From contig CAKMQO010000107.1 of assembly GCA_927911695.1 (NCBI GenBank), forward strand, positions 1 through 8,188: a stretch of 8,188 nucleotides of DNA. Direction: 5' to 3'. Below are positions 1 through 6,939 of the stretch, piece after piece; the stretch's first letter is position 1, and every line of letters starts with the position of its first letter. The DNA comes from an uncultured Gemella sp. GTDB taxonomy: Bacteria > Bacillota > Bacilli > Staphylococcales > Gemellaceae. The notes beneath the pieces were generated by a model. That model ran no database searches and was not told the DNA's origin. It saw nothing but the letters and a program-made list of their open reading frames with translations. The translations under genes and the position numbers were made by a program.

Positions 1-12
1 AGAAAAAATATT

Positions 13-1176
13 ATGTGTCAAGGATGTCAAAATAAAGTAGTAGAAAGAGCAGCATATAGAGTAGATCACGTGGGATCATTTTTAAGACCTAAGGAGTTAG
101 TAGAAGCTCGTGAAAAATTTTCAAAAGGAGAATTATCACAAGAAGAATTAACTAAGGTAGAAGATAAAGTAATTACAGAATTAGTTGAAAAACAAATTGC
201 AAATGGACTAAAAGGAGTAACTGATGGAGAGTTTCGTCGTGCATACTGGCACCTAGACTTCTTTTGGGGACTTAACGGTGTAGAACACGTTCAAGGAGAA
301 AAAGGTTACCCATTCAAAGGTATCGAAACTAAACCAGATACAGCAAAAGTAACAGGGAAAATCAGTGGAGAAAATCACCCATTTGTAGCACACTACAAAT
401 TCTTAAGAGACTTAGTAGCTGATAAAGAAGGTGTAACTGTAAAATTAACAATTCCATCACCATCACAACTATACTTCGAGTTAATCCGTACTGAAGATCA
501 CATTAAAGGATATGAAAAATTCTACCCAACATTTGAAGAATTGAAAGATGCGATTGTAGCAGCTTATAAACAAGTAATCGCAGACCTTTATAAAGAAGGA
601 CTACGAGTATTACAATTCGATGATTGTACTTGGGGAGCATTAGCTGATGATGGATTTGCGAATCGTTTTCGTGACGCACGTCCTCTAGAAGAAGTTCGTA
701 GAGAATATGCAGCACGTTGTTTAGCATTAAATAATGAAGTTATCGAAGGGAAACCAGGAGATTTAGCAATCAATACACACGTTTGTCGTGGTAACTTTGC
801 TTCTAAATGGATTTCTCAAGGTGGATATCAAAATGTTGAAGACGAGCTACTTGCGGGAGAAAACGTAGATGCATACTACTTAGAATACGATACAGATCGT
901 GCAGGAGATTTCAAGCCACTAGCAAAAGTTGGAAAAGATAAAAAAGTTGTTTTAGGATTAATTACATCTAAATTTGCAGATTTAGAAGATAAAGAAGAAG
1001 TAATCGCAAGAATTAAAGAAGCTAGCGAATACGTACCATTAGAAAATATTTACTTAAGTACACAATGTGGTTTTGCTTCTACAGAAGAAGGAAATGTGAT
1101 TACTGAAGAAGATCAATGGAAGAAAATCGCCCTAATAAACGAAATCGTAGAAGAAGTTTGGGGCACAGAAAATTAA
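13..1176 (+). CDS. MetE C-terminal-domain-like methyltransferase (YxjG/YxjH type, cobalamin-independent methionine synthase family)
   Basis: This 387-residue protein matches the C-terminal catalytic barrel of cobalamin-independent methionine synthase. It lacks the N-terminal half of full MetE (about 750 residues), as in the stand-alone YxjG/YxjH proteins of Bacilli. Family landmarks are DHVGS-LRP near residues 18-26, DGEFRR at 71-76, PSPSQLYF at 148-155 and QFDDCTWG at 201-208. The zinc ligands are visible as His256 and Cys258 in THVCRGNF and Cys352 in STQCGF. Family knowledge suggests a cytosolic zinc enzyme that transfers a methyl group to a thiol such as homocysteine; the methyl donor of the short forms is not settled by sequence. 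The ATG at 13 has no clear ribosome binding site in the 12 bases before it, and the frame is open to the window edge, so the true start could lie upstream. The N-terminal CQGC (residues 2-5) is unusual. It probably belongs to a transcription unit separate from the transporter downstream. Confidence 0.9.
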   Translation: MCQGCQNKVVERAAYRVDHVGSFLRPKELVEAREKFSKGELSQEELTKVEDKVITELVEKQIANGLKGVTDGEFRRAYWHLDFFWGLNGVEHVQGEKGYPFKGIETKPDTAKVTGKISGENHPFVAHYKFLRDLVADKEGVTVKLTIPSPSQLYFELIRTEDHIKGYEKFYPTFEELKDAIVAAYKQVIADLYKEGLRVLQFDDCTWGALADDGFANRFRDARPLEEVRREYAARCLALNNEVIEGKPGDLAINTHVCRGNFASKWISQGGYQNVEDELLAGENVDAYYLEYDTDRAGDFKPLAKVGKDKKVVLGLITSKFADLEDKEEVIARIKEASEYVPLENIYLSTQCGFASTEEGNVITEEDQWKKIALINEIVEEVWGTEN

Positions 1177-1256
1177 TAATATGTTAGTATTATTTCAAGT
1201 ATACTAAAGAAATAGAATTATATAATTAAAGTAAATGATAAAAGTAGGCACATAAA

Positions 1257-1286
1257 TTGACATCTTTATATATAATACAGTAAACT
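1257..1286 (+). promoter_or_regulatory. Candidate sigma-A promoter ahead of the binding-protein gene
   Basis: A perfect -35 box TTGACA at 1257-1262 is followed 18 bases later by TAAACT (1281-1286, four of six consensus bases). A perfect TATAAT at 1271-1276 is only 8 bases from the TTGACA and cannot pair with it; it would need a poor -35 near 1248. Transcription from here would give a leader of roughly 200 bases before the gene at 1497. The whole region is AT-rich, so chance matches are likely. Confidence 0.4.
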
Positions 1287-1290
1287 AAAC

Positions 1291-1436
1291 TAGCATTGAT
1301 TTCATTCGTTCAATGTTAAATAATATCTGGTTTTATTATTCTTATTATGAAATATAGTCTATTTAATCAATACATGAGTAGCAATGTAAGTCTCTCACTG
1401 TCGAATAGGCAAATGTATTTAACCATTATTAAATAG
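1291..1436 (+). other. Possible structured 5' leader of the binding-protein gene (two predicted hairpins)
   Basis: This part of the 320-base gene-free stretch contains no credible gene but two dyad symmetries. The first pairs 1291-1299 with 1310-1318 (nine pairs, one G-U, 10-base loop). The second is nested: CTATTTAAT at 1359-1367 pairs perfectly with 1428-1436, and AATACAT at 1369-1375 pairs perfectly with 1413-1419, leaving an apical region at 1376-1412. Neither hairpin is followed by a U-tract, so neither looks like a terminator. I do not recognise a T-box, SAM or other known riboswitch. After it, 1437-1481 shows nothing notable, and the strong ribosome binding site AAGGAGGAA follows at 1482-1490. 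High AT content makes chance pairing possible. Confidence 0.3.
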
Positions 1437-1496
1437 GGGAAACCAAAATAATTTGTAGTTAGAAAAATAGGACTTAAAATCAAGGAGGAAAAAAGA

Positions 1497-3055
1497 ATGA
1501 AAAAGAACAAATTGTTTATAGGAGCACTAGCGTTAGTAATGAGTGTTGTAACAGCATGTAGTTCAAAAACGCAAAACACAATTACCACTTCTCAAGATAA
1601 AGATACTTTCACGTATGCTATTAGTGATGATCCATCATCAACTAACCCAATCAAGGTAAGTGACCGTTGGGGATTAACAATGACTAATATTATTTACTCA
1701 CCATTAATCAAAGTTAATGGGGATGGTTCAAAAGAATATGCCTTAGCAGAATCTACTGAACTTGCAAAAGATGGTCTTAGTTTAAAAGTTAACTTAAGAA
1801 AAGATGTAAAATGGTCTGATGGACAAAAATTCACAGCTGATGATGTAGTCTTCACTTATCAAACAAAAGCTAAAAAAGAAAATGGAAACTTTAAAAACTT
1901 ATGGATTGGTGACAAACCGATAACTATTGAGAAAGTAGATGACTACACTGTAGTATTTAAGTTCCCAGAACCAAGCGCAGCTGCGGCAAATAACATTGCG
2001 AATGAAACTTACATTATTCCAAAACACGTTTATGGAAATGTATCTGACTTCTCGGTTAAAGAATTAAAAGAAACACCAGTAGGAACTGGACCATACAAAT
2101 TAGTAGAGAACAAACGTGGAGAATACATTAAATTTGAAGCGAATGAAAATTATTACAATGGTAAACCAAAAGTTAAAAATGTAGTACTACGTATTATTAA
2201 AAGTGCTGATACTACAAAAGTAGCATTACAAAAAGGTGAGGTAGATGCAGCATATGTATTACCTGCTGCAATTAAAGATTTAGATTCTAAAAACATCGAT
2301 ACTTATCCTTACAGTGAAAACCGTATCGGATACTTAGGACTAAACACAAACACAGATGAATTAAAAGATGTTAAAGTTAGACAAGCTATTTTATACGCAT
2401 TAAACAAAGAAGATATGAATAAAGCGGCTTACTTAGATAGCAAATACTACCAAAACCCTTATTCATTCTTACCACCGAAAAATCCATTCCACACTGATGA
2501 TGTAGAGAAATATACTCAAAATGTTGAAAAAGCAAAATCACTATTAAAAGAAGCTGGAGTTTCTAACTTGAAACTTAACTTAGGATATGCAAGTAACGAT
2601 GCTGCAAATACTATCCAAGCAACATTCATCCAACAACAATTACAAGCAGTAGGAATTAATGTTGAGCTACGCGGTGGAGATGAGACAGCTATCTTTACAG
2701 AGTTAAGAAAACCTGGTTCTAAAGCTTACAACCTATTCTTAGGTGGATATATCATGGGTAATGATCCTGATTTATACTCTAAGCTATTTGGATCAATGGT
2801 ACTTCAAATTACTTCCAATTCAGAAGTGAAAAGATTGATGGATTATTCAAACAAGGTGCAGCTGAATTAGATGAAACTAAACGTAAAGAAGTGTACAAAA
2901 ACCTTCAACAAGAAATTGCTAACCAAGCATACCTATACCCAATCGTAGATAACCAAAAAATCTTAGCGGTTAACAAACGTGTTGGAAATGTTAACGATGC
3001 TAAGTTAGTACCAATCTACACATTTGATGATTTATCAAAAATTACTCTTAAATAG
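1497..3055 (+). pseudogene. oppA: Oligopeptide/dipeptide ABC transporter substrate-binding lipoprotein, interrupted by a one-base frameshift
   Basis: This encodes the extracytoplasmic binding protein of a peptide-type importer (SBP_bac_5 family). The first frame starts at ATG 1497 behind AAGGAGGAA and has a lipoprotein signal: KKNK, a hydrophobic stretch, then VVTAC with the lipidated cysteine at residue 21. The family signature lies at residues 81-121 (LAES, LRKDVKWSDG, FTADDVVFTY), and GTGPYKLVE follows later. The frame stops at 2870. From about 2795 the next frame continues as NGTSNYFQF, then EKIDGLFKQGAAELDE and EVYKNLQQEIANQAYLYP, reaching TAG at 3053-3055. One A appears to be missing in TCAATGG at 2793-2799 (TCAAATGG would restore Ser-Asn-Gly). 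Repaired, the protein would be 519 residues, a normal family length. As written, the product has 457 residues, ends in about 24 foreign residues and lacks its C-terminal lobe strands. The substrate (peptide, metal complex or other) cannot be told from sequence. Whether this is a real mutation or an assembly error is open. Confidence 0.88.
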
Positions 3056-3082
3056 TAATAGTAGTGGAAAATAAAATATAGT

Positions 3083-3152
3083 GTGAGGGGGAGTACGATA
3101 AAATCCTATTTATAATAAGATTTTATAGTATCTCCCTCGCTTTGTTAGTTTT
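3083..3152 (+). terminator. Intrinsic terminator/attenuator between the binding-protein and permease genes
   Basis: A long hairpin lies 28 bases after the TAG at 3055. ATAAAATC at 3098-3105 pairs perfectly with 3119-3126 around a 13-base loop. The stem extends through one mismatch to 3094-3096 with 3128-3130. It then continues through a G-rich left arm (3083-3093) against the C-rich right arm (3132-3140), with small bulges. The T-rich run TTTGTTAGTTTT at 3141-3152 follows. In binding-protein-dependent transporters such a partial terminator commonly gives more binding protein than membrane subunits; that role here is inferred. Confidence 0.75.
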
Positions 3153-3166
3153 AAGGGTAACGTTTA

Positions 3167-3206
3167 TTTATAATTTATAACAAAAACATTCGTGATAAAT
3201 TATAAA
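3167..3206. promoter_or_regulatory. 12-bp perfect inverted repeat upstream of the permease gene, overlapping a -10-like box
   Basis: TTTATAATTTAT at 3167-3178 is repeated exactly inverted at 3195-3206, with a 16-base spacer. The left arm contains TATAAT (3169-3174), a perfect -10 box, but no good -35 stands at 16-18 bases; TTGTTA at 3142-3147 is 21 bases away. The element could be an operator for a dimeric regulator or an RNA hairpin in the leader of the permease gene. Its pure A/T composition weakens the case, although a 12-bp perfect match is longer than most chance pairings nearby. The rest of this 195-base gap holds the terminator before it and AGGAG at 3241-3245 after it. Confidence 0.4.
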
Positions 3207-3250
3207 AGAAATGCATAAAAATATAGTAATTAAAATTTAAAGGAGATTGT

Positions 3251-4206
3251 ATGATTCGATATATTTTAAAACGTATATTACAAGCAGTACCATTACTTTT
3301 AGTAATATCGTTTATAGTATTTACTTTAATACATTTAGCGCCATATGATGCTATCGATGCACAGATAACTTCGAATATGTCACAAGAAGAAATAAATATT
3401 CTTCGTGAACAAAGTGGACTTAATAAACCATTTTTAATTCAGTATGTTGATTGGTTAGGACAAATATTAAGCGGGAACTTCGGGCACTCATTAGTAACTC
3501 ACAATAGTGTAGGAGAAGAAATCCTAGCGAAAATACCTAATACAATATCATTAGTATTACCAGCCTACATAACAGCACTAATAATCGCAATAGTACTAGG
3601 ATTATTAGCGGCTGCAAACAAAGGTAAATGGCAAGATAAATTCATCGATGCTGTAGCTTCACTTGGAATAGCTACTCCATCATTTTGGATAGCGATGATA
3701 TTTATCTATGTTTAGGATACCAATTAAACTTATTCCCAATAATAGGGATGCACACAATTGGTAAAGAAGGCGATTTTGGTGATTTCTTATCACACTTTAT
3801 TATGCCTTATCTAACTTTAACAATCGTATTCTTCGCAGAACTTACACGTTATGTAAGGTCTTCAGCTTTAAGTCAAACAAATGAAGAGTATGTAGTGGTT
3901 CAACAAGCTTTTCAAGCAACAAAAACTCAAATCTTTACAAGACATATTATAAAAAATGTTTTAATACCGGTAATAACTCAAGTAGGTATGTCATTACCAA
4001 TGTTAGTAACTGGAGCGATTATTACAGAAACAGTATTTAGTTGGCCAGGAATCGGACCATATATCACACAAGCAACTAGAGCGTTAGATTACCCTATAAT
4101 AATGGCGGTAATGTTACTGTCAGCTACATTAGTAATAGTAGGTAATTTAATTTCAGACATACTGTATTCAATAGTAGATCCTAGAATTAGAAGAGGAGGT
4201 AAGTAA
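3251..4206 (+). pseudogene. oppB: Oligopeptide/dipeptide ABC transporter permease (OppB/DppB type), interrupted by a one-base frameshift
   Basis: This is the first inner-membrane channel subunit of the importer. ATG 3251 follows AGGAG at 3241-3245. The first frame gives a typical N-terminus (MIRYILKRILQ, then a transmembrane segment at about residues 10-30, then SGLNKPFLIQYVDWL, GNFGHS and further membrane helices) and stops at 3715. The C-terminal half continues in the next frame from about 3712 as LGYQLNLFPIIGMHTIG. It includes TETVFSWPGIGPY and the end SIVDPRIRRGGK, with TAA at 4204-4206. One T is missing from the run at 3711-3713: GTTTTAGGATAC would restore Val-Leu-Gly-Tyr. Repaired, the protein has 318 residues, normal for the family. 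The cytoplasmic EAA coupling loop reads EEYVVVQQAFQATKTQIFTRH, with Gln at residue 222 (repaired numbering) where the family nearly always has Gly. As written, neither half would make a working permease. Confidence 0.88.
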
Positions 4207-4207
4207 G

Positions 4208-5032
4208 ATGAAAAGATTTATTAAAACTGCTAAAAGTTCAAAAATTTATATTTTTTCACTTATTTTTATAGCGATATTAGTTTTTGTTTCGTTACTAGCT
4301 CCTTTAATTCCTATTGATCCAGCGGCTACTGATGTAGCGAATCTATCTCAATCACCGAGTTTACAACATTTATTCGGAACGGATGAGGTAGGTCGTGATT
4401 ACTTCATTCGTGTAATCTATGGAGGGCGTATTTCTCTTATAGTAGGGTTACTAGCGATGGTGACTGCCGTAACAATCGGAACGATAGTAGGACTTATCGC
4501 AGGTTATGTTGGTGGAGTTGTTGATAGTTTACTTATGCGTTTAGTCGATGTATTATCTTCTATTCCATGGCTGGTATTAGTAATTGTACTTAGTGTATTT
4601 TTAAAACCAGGAATTGGTTCAATAATTATAGTAATAGGATGTTTTTCATGGATGCGCCTTGCGAGATTAGTTCGAGCAGAAACTTTATCGGCAAAAGAAT
4701 ATGACTATGTAGTATATAGTAGATTTAGCGGTGTAAAAACTATCTCTATTCTAAAGAAACATATTATTCCAGCTATAATACCAACTTTAGTAGTAGCAGC
4801 AAGTGCTTCAATAGCTAACGCAATAATGACAGAGGCGGCACTTAGTTTCTTAGGTCTTGGTATTCAACAACCTATGACTTCTTGGGGAACATTACTACAA
4901 AATGCACAACAAAGTCTACAACGTGCTCCTCATATGGCTATCATCCCTGGATTATTTGTAATGTTAACAATTTATTCATTCAATAATATTGGTAACTTAC
5001 TTACAAAATATATTCAAAAGGAGGGAGAATAG
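4208..5032 (+). CDS. oppC: Oligopeptide/dipeptide ABC transporter permease (OppC/DppC type)
   Basis: This is the second inner-membrane channel subunit, 274 residues and intact. ATG 4208 follows GAGGAGG at 4193-4199, which lies inside the end of the preceding permease gene; only one base separates that gene's stop from this start. The first transmembrane helix is at about residues 13-35. It is followed by the OppC N-terminal signature HLFGTDEVGRDYF (54-66) and several membrane helices. The EAA coupling loop at about 165-185 (YDYVVYSRFSG, then KKH) keeps its glycine, and EAALSFLGLGIQQP with TSWGTLL lies at 209-230. The C-terminus (SFNNIGNLLTKYIQKEGE) lacks the usual NLLGDGLRDALDP ending and is somewhat divergent. 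It would pair with the first permease to form the pore and contact the two ATPases. The membrane and family assignment is firm; the transported substrate is not. Confidence 0.92.
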   Translation: MKRFIKTAKSSKIYIFSLIFIAILVFVSLLAPLIPIDPAATDVANLSQSPSLQHLFGTDEVGRDYFIRVIYGGRISLIVGLLAMVTAVTIGTIVGLIAGYVGGVVDSLLMRLVDVLSSIPWLVLVIVLSVFLKPGIGSIIIVIGCFSWMRLARLVRAETLSAKEYDYVVYSRFSGVKTISILKKHIIPAIIPTLVVAASASIANAIMTEAALSFLGLGIQQPMTSWGTLLQNAQQSLQRAPHMAIIPGLFVMLTIYSFNNIGNLLTKYIQKEGE

Positions 5033-5033
5033 T

Positions 5034-5900
5034 ATGACAAACATAGTAGAATTAAAAAATCTAACGGTTAATTATAAACCAAATAAAGAAGTAGATAAAC
5101 AGTTAATACACGGTATCGATATTAATTTTAGAAAAGGTCATATTACAGGAGTTGTAGGAGAATCAGGTAGTGGAAAAAGTATTCTGATGCGTAGCATAAT
5201 GTCTATTCTTCCTAACAATATTTTTGATAAAAATGATAAGTTTAACTTTGATGGAAAGGAAGTTAAGAAGGGTGAAAAGTTACCAATCTCTATGATTTTC
5301 CAAAACCCTATGACCTCACTAGATCCAGTTAGAACAATTGGTTTTCACTTAATAGAAGTAATAGAAAGATTTCAAAATAAGTCTAAAGAAGAAGCAAAAA
5401 AATTAGCAATAGAGCAACTAGAAAAAGTAGGAATTCTTAATGCACCTCTTAGAATGGAGCAATATCCACATGAATTATCTGGTGGTATGCGTCAAAGAAT
5501 ATTAATAGCTATGGCATTACTTGCAAATCCTAAGTTATTGGTAGCAGATGAACCAACAACAGCTTTAGACGTTACGGTTCAAGCACAGATTTTATCTCTT
5601 ATTAAAAAACTACAAAAAGAAACAGAACTTAGTGTTGCATTAGTCAGCCACGACTTTGGTGTAATAGCTGGAATGTGTGACTATGTGTATATTATGTATA
5701 GAGGTAGAGTTGTCGAAAAAGGAAATGTTGAAGAAATCTTCAGCAATGCACAACACCCATATACAAAACAACTTCTTGCAGCGGCAAGATTAGAAAATAC
5801 TGATAAAGAACTTCTGACTGTTGATTATAAGGAAGATGACAAACACTATACTTGGCAAAAACTTAGCGATACTCATGAGTATCTGAAAGAGGTGGAGTAA
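5034..5900 (+). CDS. oppD: Oligopeptide/dipeptide ABC transporter ATP-binding protein (OppD/DppD type)
   Basis: This is one of the two ATPases that power the importer on the cytoplasmic face. I place the start at ATG 5034 because AAGGAGGGAG (5018-5027) sits just before it and because the protein then begins MTNIVELKNLTVNYKP as relatives do; an in-frame ATG at 4989 lies inside the upstream permease gene. The 288 residues contain Walker A GESGSGKS (42-49), Q-loop Gln90 in MIFQNP, signature LSGGMRQR (148-155), Walker B LLVADEP with catalytic Glu173, the D-loop ALD, and switch His206. HPYTKQLL at 241-248 is the typical OppD region after the ATPase core. The protein is shorter than the usual 320-350 residues, with a reduced C-terminal oligopeptide-transporter extension. 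Its stop codon overlaps the next start by one base (TAATG), indicating coupled translation. Confidence 0.92.
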   Translation: MTNIVELKNLTVNYKPNKEVDKQLIHGIDINFRKGHITGVVGESGSGKSILMRSIMSILPNNIFDKNDKFNFDGKEVKKGEKLPISMIFQNPMTSLDPVRTIGFHLIEVIERFQNKSKEEAKKLAIEQLEKVGILNAPLRMEQYPHELSGGMRQRILIAMALLANPKLLVADEPTTALDVTVQAQILSLIKKLQKETELSVALVSHDFGVIAGMCDYVYIMYRGRVVEKGNVEEIFSNAQHPYTKQLLAAARLENTDKELLTVDYKEDDKHYTWQKLSDTHEYLKEVE

Positions 5901-6793
5901 TGAGTAAAGAGTATTTAAAACTAAAAAATGTACGAAAAGTTTATAAGTCTAAAGGAATGGGCAAAGAAGTCAAAGAAACTATAGCTGTTAATGATATTAG
6001 TTTAGATATTTATAAAGCTGAGACGCTAGCTGTAGTAGGTGAATCTGGAAGTGGAAAGACAACCCTAGGTAAGGGGATTTTAAATATTGATCCATTCACA
6101 TCAGGGGAAGTTTTTGTAGAAGGTAATGAAAAGTCTCTAACAAAAATGTCAAAAAAAGAGCTTGCAGAGGTATATAGCAAGATGCAAATTATATTCCAAG
6201 ATCCTTATTCATCACTAAATCCGCGAATGAGTGCTTTAGATATAGTTATGGAAGCTTTACACAAAGAGGATAAAGAAACAGCGAAGAAAAAAGCCTTAGA
6301 AATACTAGAGTTTGTGGGAATTTCTAATGAGGATGCGTTAAAATTATCAAATGCTTTTAGTGGAGGGCAACGTCAACGTATTGGTATTGCGCGTGCAGTT
6401 GTAACAAGACCAGATTTCATTTTATGCGATGAACCAACTTCTGCTTTAGATGCTTCAACACAAGCACAGGTAATTAATTTATTAAAAGATTTACAAGAAA
6501 AATTCTCTCTAACATATTTATTCATCTCACATAACTTAGGTGTAGTAGAGTATATCGCAGATAGAATAGCTGTAATGTATAGAGGTAATCTAGTAGAATT
6601 AGGAACAACAGTACAGATTATGAAAAATCCACAGCACATTTATACAAAACGTCTGCTAAGTTCTATGCCTATAATTGATCCGGTAAGAGCTAGAAAGATG
6701 TTTGAAGAATTCGAAGTTAGTGCAGAGGAAATAGTAATAACTGGCAGTGAAAAATTCGAAGAAGTTGAAGAAGGACACTTTGTGTTAAAATAA
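5900..6793 (+). CDS. oppF: Oligopeptide/dipeptide ABC transporter ATP-binding protein (OppF/DppF type)
   Basis: This is the second ATPase of the importer, expected to form a heterodimer with the OppD-type protein. ATG 5900 shares its A with the preceding TAA, and AGGTGGAG at 5890-5897 serves as ribosome binding site. The 297 residues contain Walker A GESGSGKT (47-54), Q-loop Gln100 in IIFQDPYSSLNPRM, signature FSGGQRQR (153-160), Walker B FILCDEP with Glu178, D-loop ALD, and switch His211. The DPYSSLNPRM sequence is characteristic of OppF/DppF proteins. The C-terminal tail after about residue 260 is acidic and not recognisable. All ATPase residues are present, so this subunit appears functional even though two genes upstream are broken. 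It is the last gene of the unit, and a terminator follows at once. Confidence 0.92.
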   Translation: MSKEYLKLKNVRKVYKSKGMGKEVKETIAVNDISLDIYKAETLAVVGESGSGKTTLGKGILNIDPFTSGEVFVEGNEKSLTKMSKKELAEVYSKMQIIFQDPYSSLNPRMSALDIVMEALHKEDKETAKKKALEILEFVGISNEDALKLSNAFSGGQRQRIGIARAVVTRPDFILCDEPTSALDASTQAQVINLLKDLQEKFSLTYLFISHNLGVVEYIADRIAVMYRGNLVELGTTVQIMKNPQHIYTKRLLSSMPIIDPVRARKMFEEFEVSAEEIVITGSEKFEEVEEGHFVLK

Positions 6794-6800
6794 AAATTCA

Positions 6801-6852
6801 AATACCGATCTCAAGGGTTAGAAGGACTAGCTCTTGAGGGTGGTATTTTTTT
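6801..6852 (+). terminator. Intrinsic terminator at the end of the ABC transporter operon
   Basis: A stable hairpin starts 7 bases after the stop. AATACC (6801-6806) pairs with GGTATT (6842-6847), CTCAAG (6810-6815) with CTTGAG (6833-6838), and GTTAG (6817-6821) with CTAGC (6827-6831), with small bulges and a short loop. A run of seven T follows at 6846-6852, its first bases overlapping the stem. This closes the transporter transcription unit. Confidence 0.9.
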
Positions 6853-6871
6853 AGATAATTTGAAACAGATT

Positions 6872-6901
6872 TTGACAGTAGGCAAAACTTTGGAGTAAAA
6901 T
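6872..6901 (+). promoter_or_regulatory. Sigma-A-type promoter for the YbaK-family gene
   Basis: TTGACA at 6872-6877 is a perfect -35 box, and TAAAAT at 6896-6901 matches the -10 consensus in five of six bases, with an 18-base spacer. It lies between the operon terminator and the gene at 6940, leaving a leader of about 30 bases. A 14-bp A/T palindrome (TAATAATATTATTA, 6901-6914) begins at the last base of the -10 box and covers the expected transcription start. Confidence 0.7.
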
Positions 6902-6939
6902 AATAATATTATTACATAATATGGAAAAGAGGAGCTACT

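Noticed and set aside
503..773. Two open frames on the minus strand inside the MetE-like gene
   Set aside because: They lie opposite a clearly conserved gene, resemble no protein family, and have no ribosome binding sites.
1184..1207. Hairpin TTAGTAT/ATACTAA just after the MetE-like gene as its terminator
   Set aside because: The seven-pair stem is all but one A-T, the loop is 10 bases, and no T-run follows.
1257..1276. TTGACA plus TATAAT as one promoter
   Set aside because: The two perfect boxes are only 8 bases apart, which cannot be bound together by sigma-A polymerase.
1367..1588. Minus-strand open frame of 73 codons across the oppA leader and start
   Set aside because: It overlaps the start and signal peptide of the binding-protein gene; its hydrophobic translation follows from AT-rich sequence.
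2790..3720. Programmed -1 ribosomal frameshifting at the two broken genes
   Set aside because: Neither site has a slippery heptamer, and transporter genes of this family are not known to use frameshifting; mutation or sequencing error is simpler.
4989..5033. In-frame upstream ATG that would add 15 residues to the OppD-type ATPase
   Set aside because: It lies inside the preceding permease gene, while ATG 5034 has a strong ribosome binding site and gives the family-typical N-terminus.
6373..6639. Minus-strand open frame inside the oppF-type gene
   Set aside because: It is antisense to conserved ATPase motifs and resembles no family.
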